64,000 bases of DNA from Blattamonas nauphoetae (Eukaryota > Preaxostyla > Oxymonadida), in contig JARBJD010000242.1 of NCBI GenBank assembly GCA_033064195.1, forward strand, positions 1 through 64,000. Direction: 5' to 3'. Below the pieces are notes generated by a model that saw only the letters and a program-made list of their open reading frames with translations, was not told where the DNA came from and searched no databases. This document shows positions 57,326 through 64,000 of this stretch, piece after piece. A program made the position numbers and the translations under genes. Each line of letters begins with the position of its first letter. Position 1 is the stretch's first letter.

Positions 57326-60300
57326 GAGTGAACACAAACATCAGCCTCTTTCACCACAACCTCTTTGTCAGTTCAGGGTACATCTGTTGATATCTTCCTT
57401 TCAATTGATATTCCTCAAAACTCACTTTGTTCAAAAACGAAGACAAACGCGAAACACTTCAGAACTTTTGTGGAATACAAATGCGAGACCTCTATTCCAT
57501 TGGAAGTATTATCATCCATTCTTCTTGTCAAACTTTTCTAGCCAGCTTTGGTGCTGAAAACTTGGACATGTGAATTGTGCGACAGGCTAATGTCAGATCA
57601 GAAGAACGTGATTTCTGAATTAAAAAGGAACATGCGTAGTTGATAGAACTGCATTTGTTCACCCTTTTAGTAACTCCACGAGCTTGATCAGCATCAAGAC
57701 CGATGTGACCGTCTACTCGCCTGAAATTGTCGACCCGCAGAATGGGTATGTCCCAAAATCGAAGCTTGAATTGAAAGTGTGGAAACTGGAGCGAGTTGTG
57801 CAACACATTCACAGATATCGCTTTTTACACATAACAGTCAAGACGATTCAAGCCGCAATATGCAGTCCGATCCATACATCAATGCAGCAGAGGATCATAC
57901 TCACATTGTGAGCTCTTCTAAAGCCGAGTATTGAGAAAAATACCATTTCCTCACCACATTCGAACTCTTTCCTTGAAAGGCGTGACTCGACATCACCAAC
58001 TGACTGACACACACATTCCACATCCTAAAAATGCCCGTACATCTTCATAACAGAATCTTCAACCACCCCGATCCTCCAAATCTGCTTCACTCGCATCGCC
58101 CGATCAGCCGGGACAAAGAACCGTCTCAATCACCACAAAATGGGTCGTATGGGACAGCTCCCCCTTTCCTCTGGGATCTTAAACGGACGAGGAGGTAATA
58201 ACTAACGCGATGACATGAAAAATGGTGAAAAAACGATGAAATGTTTGACAGACCCTTCCGGCGATTATAAGAGACCCAAATCGGAATTAGTGAACGAAAA
58301 TGCCAATCACATGCAAGTATGTCCGGTTGCACGGATTGCACGGTTGGTTCGTCAAATGCGAAAGAAAGAAGGGCGACGGAAGAGTGTTGGCTCGCTATTG
58401 CATGTGCATATTTTGATGTCAAGAAACATCCCGTCCAGAGTAATAAATTGACATTCTTTTGCAGTTGATGAAGATTTCCTTGTCATATTCAGTTGTGTTA
58501 AGCGAGGGGGCGTCAGTTTTTTGAGTGTTCAGAATTGACGCTCAATTGTGGTATGTGTGTTCTGAAAATAGCAAAATTAGAATGTTTCAGTTGAATATGT
58601 GTGCATGGAAGAGAGACTTGAATCTAATAAAGTCAAAATGAGCTGATACAGAACCGTGAAACAGCCCCTTAACACGAGAACTAGGTCACTAGAAGGCTCT
58701 TCAAAACGAAGAGAGATACAGCGCGAGAGAGAGATGATTGCATCTCCCACAAGACCTTGGGAAGTGGGTTAGTGGAGCGAGACGGCGTATTCGTGCTTTT
58801 CGAATCGGAGGGGTGATTTCACAATTTCAAGAGACATGAGAGGTCACAGATCATGTTCACATCACATCCCCAAGAAATCCTTTCCTTCTGGATGACAATT
58901 CCGACGACTGGAAGGGTGTGGAACCCGCGGACGAGGATCGAACCTTTGGTTTTGATCGACATCTCCGAGGTCGACAGAAGCGATTTCGTGTCTTATTTCT
59001 GGTTACATCGTATCTCCAAAATATCTCCTCGATCGCGCAGCTTTGTCCGAGAGGGATAGCCTTGATTTTTTACAAGTAGAATTGCGCCCTCTCTCAACCA
59101 TCAGTTTGCGAGTTCATTTCCCCAAAATTGTATCTCCACTAATTCCTGGCACTGATCGAAAATGCTCCGACATCAACGATAGCGTGAGAGCATGGTGAAC
59201 CGTCTTTTGCTAACTCCGCGTAGAAGCCACTGTGAAGTCTCCCTCCCATTCCACTCGTCCCCTATGCAACTTGGAATTGTTGGGTGACCTTGCGATCTGT
59301 ATTAGCCGATCATTCGACGGATTCTCATCCGCATGACTTTTGTTCGTTTTATTCCCGCCAGGTTGACCTTGACGATCCCTGTGTGATTCCGCCATGTGGT
59401 GAAAAAGTTTGGAGAGTACTTCGCACAATATTTTGTGTCGGTAGACCCATTTTCCACTTGAAAATCAGGTTTTCTTGGGTCAGATCATTATTCGACTAGG
59501 GCTTTTAATTCCTCCATCCCCTTTCAGAATAATAAAAGATTTCTCAAAATCAAATATAACGTGTGAGCAACATTTCAAACAGATATCGAATCAGCGATTA
59601 CCGATAGTTCGACCTGTTTTGGACATGAAGGATAAAGCTGAATGAAATTCCTTATCTGTTTCGGAGATTTGATGTGTCTTCGTTCTGACTCAAATCTGAA
59701 GGCTTTTAGGGTCCATCGAGGTCTCTGTTACCCGGATATCGCTGACGATCTCGTCTGCCTTTTCAAACAACACTATCTGCAGAGTGTTTGATGTCTAAGG
59801 AGTTTGACACACGTCAAAAATGATTGCGGAAAAGGGTGACGAAATTGGAGCAGATGATATCCAGTCTACGGCAGAATATGGAAGTGACAACTGTGCGAAT
59901 CCACGATGACTGCACACTTTTGAATTTTCTCATAAAAATTTGAGAACAAATCCGACGTGTAAGTGGGATAAATTTTCATGTCTTGCTTTTGTGGGAATTC
60001 ACGTCCAATGGTGGAAAAAGGCTGTGTTTTTCTTTGTGGAACACTTTCGCCGTTTACAAAGAAAGAATGAACAAGACCTGACTGGAATATCATATAAAAT
60101 GGATGTTCCGATTGGAAATAGGATTTTGAAGGTCTTAAGACACAGCGATCGAGACATCTCACATTTTCCAAAAATGACAGAAATCGGTGTTGTTACGCAC
60201 GGTATGACACCATACATCATCTTCGTCATAGGATGGAGTTCGTGTGAGAGTTTGATCACAGATTTTTGTCATCAGATGCATACTTTAGCTTTCAGCAGTT

Positions 60301-61145
60301 CGATTGAGAAAACAGAGTGCAGGAACGCCGAGAGACTAGTATCGTGACTAAAACGGATGAATAGAAAGGAAAATACACGAATAAGATATGCAGATTCAGT
60401 GGATATCCTTTCACTGCAAATCGACGTGCCTTGTAAACGTGAGGGTTTTTCTCTTCAGATAGACAGTGAAACCCATCGTTTAATGTCTGAAGACTGATAA
60501 TGACTGAAAACTGTGCAATTTCAAGATTCGCCATGGTCCTCGAATGGAATAGAAACATGAAACTGCATGTGATTGAGGGGACTGATTTGTGGAGTGAATG
60601 CTGTCACAGAAGGTGTAAGAAAAATAGGTAACTCTTTTAGTACGGTGTATATTCTGACCACCACATCAGTTGCTGGATCTCATGTTGGAATCCAGATATC
60701 AAGCTTTGTCCAGAGCAAAACTGAACGAGAAAGGCAGATTTATCGAAAGATTGCGATAAGAAGGTGATGTATTCGGAATATTGGAAATGAAACTGTCGTT
60801 CGCTGCGGTGGATTCTTTCTCAAAAGAGAATGCAGTCACGATCACTTTTCTAAAATGGGTGAGAGAAATGTCATGAACAAGGAATGAAATGGAAAAACGA
60901 AGGTATGCTACGTGATCTCCTCTTCATTATACTGGTCATGACTCAGTCTGGTGGAAAAATACAGATAGTGCGAAGTCATCGTGGATTCGCACAACTGGCT
61001 CCTGTTGTGTTGAGTTGATTGTGAAACAAATCATCGTCTCAGGCGAAACTGGTTGGAGAGATTTGAGGGGAAAGGATGAATAACCGAGAAAATCATTAGG
61101 AATCTAATTTTCACTCTGTAGAACGCTTTGTTCGAACGAGGATGA
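57326..61145. other. Gene-poor stretch of 3.8 kb
   Basis: Only short frames, none longer than about 135 codons, with no motifs and mixed composition. Some read like decayed protein (FWMTIPTTGRVWNPRTRIEP near 58.9 kb; FPIGTSILYDIPVRSCSFFL on the minus strand near 60.1 kb). I see no RNA gene, array or inverted ends here. Confidence 0.4.
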
Positions 61146-62948
61146 CCAGCCACGGACAAAAGTTTACGGGCACCCAAGTCTGCATTTATGAACAGGTGAT
61201 TTTTTCTCATTTTTTCTTAACCACTTCACCCCATTGAAAGACAACAATTTTTCAAATATAAAACTAAAATAGTGTGGTGAAGTGAAAATCGAGATGTTCG
61301 ACTGATGTGCCCTGGGAGGCACATCCGATCGCGGCCATCACGAAATGTCTCCTCTTCCGAGAAGAGGAGATGTGATGTGTATAGTCTGTTCCTCCAGTAA
61401 GAACCGATTGGTTCCTCTCCTTACTGAGATCCTGGAGGATCTGTGATGAAAAAGTGACTTTCCTTTCTTCCTCATCTCTGTTCAGCTCACGGTGTAACTC
61501 TACCAAACGATTTGTCTGACTCAAATAAAGATATTTCTTTATTCATCTCACAAACACTGACATGCTGTAGAGATTTCGAGATTCGAAGAAGTTCGCATGC
61601 ATTCAAATCTTCCACATTGGTCAGCAATGCGTCGGAAAGGGGTATAATAAGCGTTCTCACAACCAGGTAGAGAGGTTGGTCGAGTTACACCGTGAGCTGA
61701 ACAGAGATGAGGAAGAAAGGAAAGTCACTTTTTCATCACAGATCCTCCAGGATCTCAGTAAGGAGAGGAACCAATCGGTTCTTACTGGAGGAACAGACTA
61801 TACACATCACATCTCCTCTTCTCGGAAGAGGAGACATTTCGTGATGGCCGCGATCGGATGTGCCTCCCAGGGCACATCAGCAGGGTTCGAAAAAGTCAAA
61901 TTGACCCCATTCTCAATTTGTTTCACATTTTGTTCTCAATTTGTCAATTTGTTGAAAGTGCACAGACTGATTATGTGACATTCTAACTACTAAAACTGTT
62001 ACCAGCAGATTCTTTCATGGAAAACAGTCCAATCAAAACACCGTGACGTGGTCTGGAGGGAGAGGTTGTTCTACAAATATGGTTCAGATCAAGCATCTAT
62101 CTCTCTTCATGTGAATCCAACACTCTTCCCAACTGTACTGTGTACTCACTGGCTTGTTTTTATCAACATTCTTCTTCAATTGACCCAAATGTTCATTGAA
62201 AGCGGTTCAAAACCGGCGGACTTCCCATCCTCCATCTCTCAGCACTCATCTTGTAGATTGGCTCTCATTGCTTCACACGCACGAGGCGACTGGAGGAAAG
62301 ACCTTTTCTACATTTCCATGCACAATTGGATTTGCTACCCCTGCCAACATCATCACGATCCCGATCGAGCTGTTCGACTCGGGATTCAGCATATTTAGCA
62401 GTGGTAAACCAGCCCTACATAATCTTCATTCAGCGTAAAATCTCTCAACTCAATGACGAAGCAAATTGCATTTTTAGGAGTGAAGAAAACCACCACAATT
62501 CCTCGGATTACCTCGAGAACTTAATCTCACTCATTCGATCATATTTATCACCGTTGTGGACATTTACAATGAACAGAGTACAGACAACACGAACATTCAG
62601 TTCTTCAATCGTTTTCTTGACCACATTTTTCTGACTGCTTTTTGTTGTTGCTTCTGCACACACATACTGACCGAAACCATTCACTTCTTTTAGAAATAGC
62701 TTCTAATCAACTCTATGGTGACTAAAGAAGATATTTGACACGATGGTATCAATGAGATGTTCAATTTGAAATTTTGGATCCCTGCACATCAGTCGAACAT
62801 CTCGATTTTCACTTCACCACACTATTTTAGTTTTATATTTGAAAAATTGTTGTCTTTCAATGGGGTGAAGTGGTTAAGAAAAAATGAGAAAAAATCACCT
62901 GTTCATAAATGCAGACTTGGGTGCCCGTAAACTTTTGTCCGTGGCTGG
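61146..62948. mobile_element. Foldback element with 361-bp inverted arms, interrupted by a hAT element
   Basis: The left arm is 61,146-61,506. The right arm is 61,676-61,880 plus 62,793-62,948; both sum to 361 bp and match closely. The spacer is 169 bp. The ends read ccagccacggacaaaagttt, which resembles Tc1/mariner-type termini, but no flanking TA duplication is seen, so the family is unsure. A 70-residue frame (LVELHRELNRDEEERKVTFS ... HISSSRKRRHFVMAAIG) is present in both arms and may be a relic of coding sequence. Confidence 0.8.
61881..62784. mobile_element. Small hAT-type non-autonomous element, 904 bp
   Basis: Its ends are imperfect inverted repeats, cagggttcgaaaaagtcaaa and, on the other strand, cagggatccaaaatttcaaa. 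The 8-bp word cacatcag flanks it at 61,873-61,880 and 62,785-62,792. The other arm of the host foldback keeps a single copy of this word at the same place, so it serves as an empty site. CAGGG ends with an 8-bp duplication mark the hAT superfamily. Inside, a frame at about 62.2-62.4 kb (STFPCTIGFATPANIITIPI) looks like unrelated cargo; no transposase is present. Confidence 0.88.
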
Positions 62949-63903
62949 ACGTTTGCGATTGGAGGAGGAGTTACATTTTTGTAAAATTAAGGAGTTGTGA
63001 CTATGTGCAACCTTGTGTCGATTTGTCTCATATAGAACGAATATCTACTTCGACTGAGTGAAGAAAACTAGATCAAACCATGAAAACGTTGTTCTCATTA
63101 CTCAGATATTGATTGCTTTTCACTTTTTTCTAAATCGATTATTCGATCAAAATTTTGCTTCTATTGCTTTCTCCCCCTTTTGAGTCTATTTCATTGTACA
63201 TACGCTGACTTTCACTGTTCTCGATTTCGAACCCACTTTTTCCTCTCTAAACCATGCTTCTTTGCTTTTCAAACGATTCAAGAAATCAATTCTCCATTCA
63301 TATCTCCTCTCTCTTCGATATTTCTCTGTTTCACACTTCCGACACACTATTTCAACAGAGGAACCACAGTACCGACACAATCAAGGTTTGTTCCTTCGAT
63401 ATCAAATTGAATTGAATGAAGAATCATTGTTCTTCTGTTATTATCTTTTCAGGATTGTTTCGTCATCATAATTGTCATCGTATGTTGCAGATTCCCGTGG
63501 GATGAAACTTCCGCCAAATCAGACGTTCGTGGAAATGCTATTTCTGTTCATATCTCCAGAAAATTGTCATGAAACAAGGTGAGTAATACCTATTATATCT
63601 CATTCAAGTTTGAATATTTCTTGTTCTCCCAGATTAACGGAGCCAAAAACGAGAGCGTGGACACCGTCAAAAAATGGCCAATTGCACCAGATAATTCGTT
63701 CATCTGTTCCATTTTCAGCTCAGAACTGGAATTGGAAAAACATGCTACTTGATTAACCCATACAAACCTTCAATTCAACTTGACGAACTTCAGTCACCCC
63801 TTTCTTCAACAAACAGCATCAAACAGGTTCAAAAGATGATGAAGTGCAATCCAATTTCATTGACCAGTTCAGGCCAAGTTTGAGAAACGTCTTACCCAGC
63901 TTC
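62949..63903. other. Intergenic stretch
   Basis: AT-rich, with T/C-rich tracts near 63.15-63.35 kb and short frames only. No supportable gene. Confidence 0.35.
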
Positions 63904-64000
63904 TTAGAAGACGAGGGCGAGAACGGCGAAGAGAGCAGCAACAACGGAAGCAACGCTCTTGGCACCTTCGGCGTAGGTGATGGCTTGCTCAGTGAAGGTG
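63904..64000 (-). CDS. 3' end of a gene with a hydrophobic C terminus (partial)
   Basis: The minus strand reads TFTEQAITYAEGAKSVASVV then AALFAVLALVF and TAA at 63,904-63,906. Codons are strongly biased (GCC, CTC, GTC, AAG), unlike nearby sequence, which suggests a highly expressed gene. The last 14 or so residues form an apolar segment ending at the C terminus. The 5' part is beyond the window, and the family is not recognisable from 31 residues. Confidence 0.5.
   Translation of the reverse strand, partial: TFTEQAITYAEGAKSVASVVAALFAVLALVF

Noticed and set aside
59485-59520. Fourth copy of module Q, from a shared attcgactaggg word
   Set aside because: Only about 12 bases are shared with 44.34 kb and the palindrome is missing.

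Overview
The window looks like nuclear DNA of a compact protist genome. It has tightly packed protein genes on both strands, many short GT-AG introns (about 33 to 200 bp), standard stop codons, and several classes of eukaryotic transposon. The style of the host proteins (long Ser/Pro-rich or helical-repeat proteins, and a short fragment near 52.8 kb) reminds me of oxymonads such as Blattamonas. That is recollection, not a database result. No rRNA gene, tRNA gene or CRISPR array was recognised.

Region 1 (2-24,531) is one large Polinton/Maverick element bounded by inverted repeats of about 2.7 kb. It holds a protein-primed family B DNA polymerase, a retroviral-type DDE integrase, a FtsK/HerA-type packaging ATPase, two tandem capsid-like proteins, two small glycine-rich hydrophobic proteins, a fibre-like protein with an S74 intramolecular-chaperone domain, and several unknown genes. 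Two further genes lie inside the inverted repeats, so each is present twice. Nearly every gene is preceded by the same AT-rich box ending at the ATG. The early-gene half is broken many times and the virion half is nearly whole; the arms differ by only a few percent, so the copy is fairly young. A GC-richer 3.7 kb island with a 1 kb minisatellite interrupts its middle.

Region 2 (24.5-44 kb) is host sequence: a giant spliced gene of about 2,996 codons (possibly RME-8/DNAJC13-like), a lysine-rich coiled-coil protein gene, a three-zinc-knuckle protein gene, a PHO80/PCL-like cyclin gene and a Crinkler/RHS-type P-loop protein gene.

Region 3 (44-53.8 kb) is accessory. It contains two uncertain host genes, a mosaic of three short repeat modules, and a 4.09 kb hAT transposon (47,522-51,611) with a perfect 8-bp target duplication. 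The hAT element carries GC-rich gene-like cargo and no recognisable transposase.

Region 4 (53.9-64 kb) has one spliced gene of roughly 1,000 codons, a gene-poor stretch, a 361-bp-arm foldback element with a 904-bp hAT element nested in one arm (8-bp target duplication), and the 3' end of a probable highly expressed gene at the right edge.
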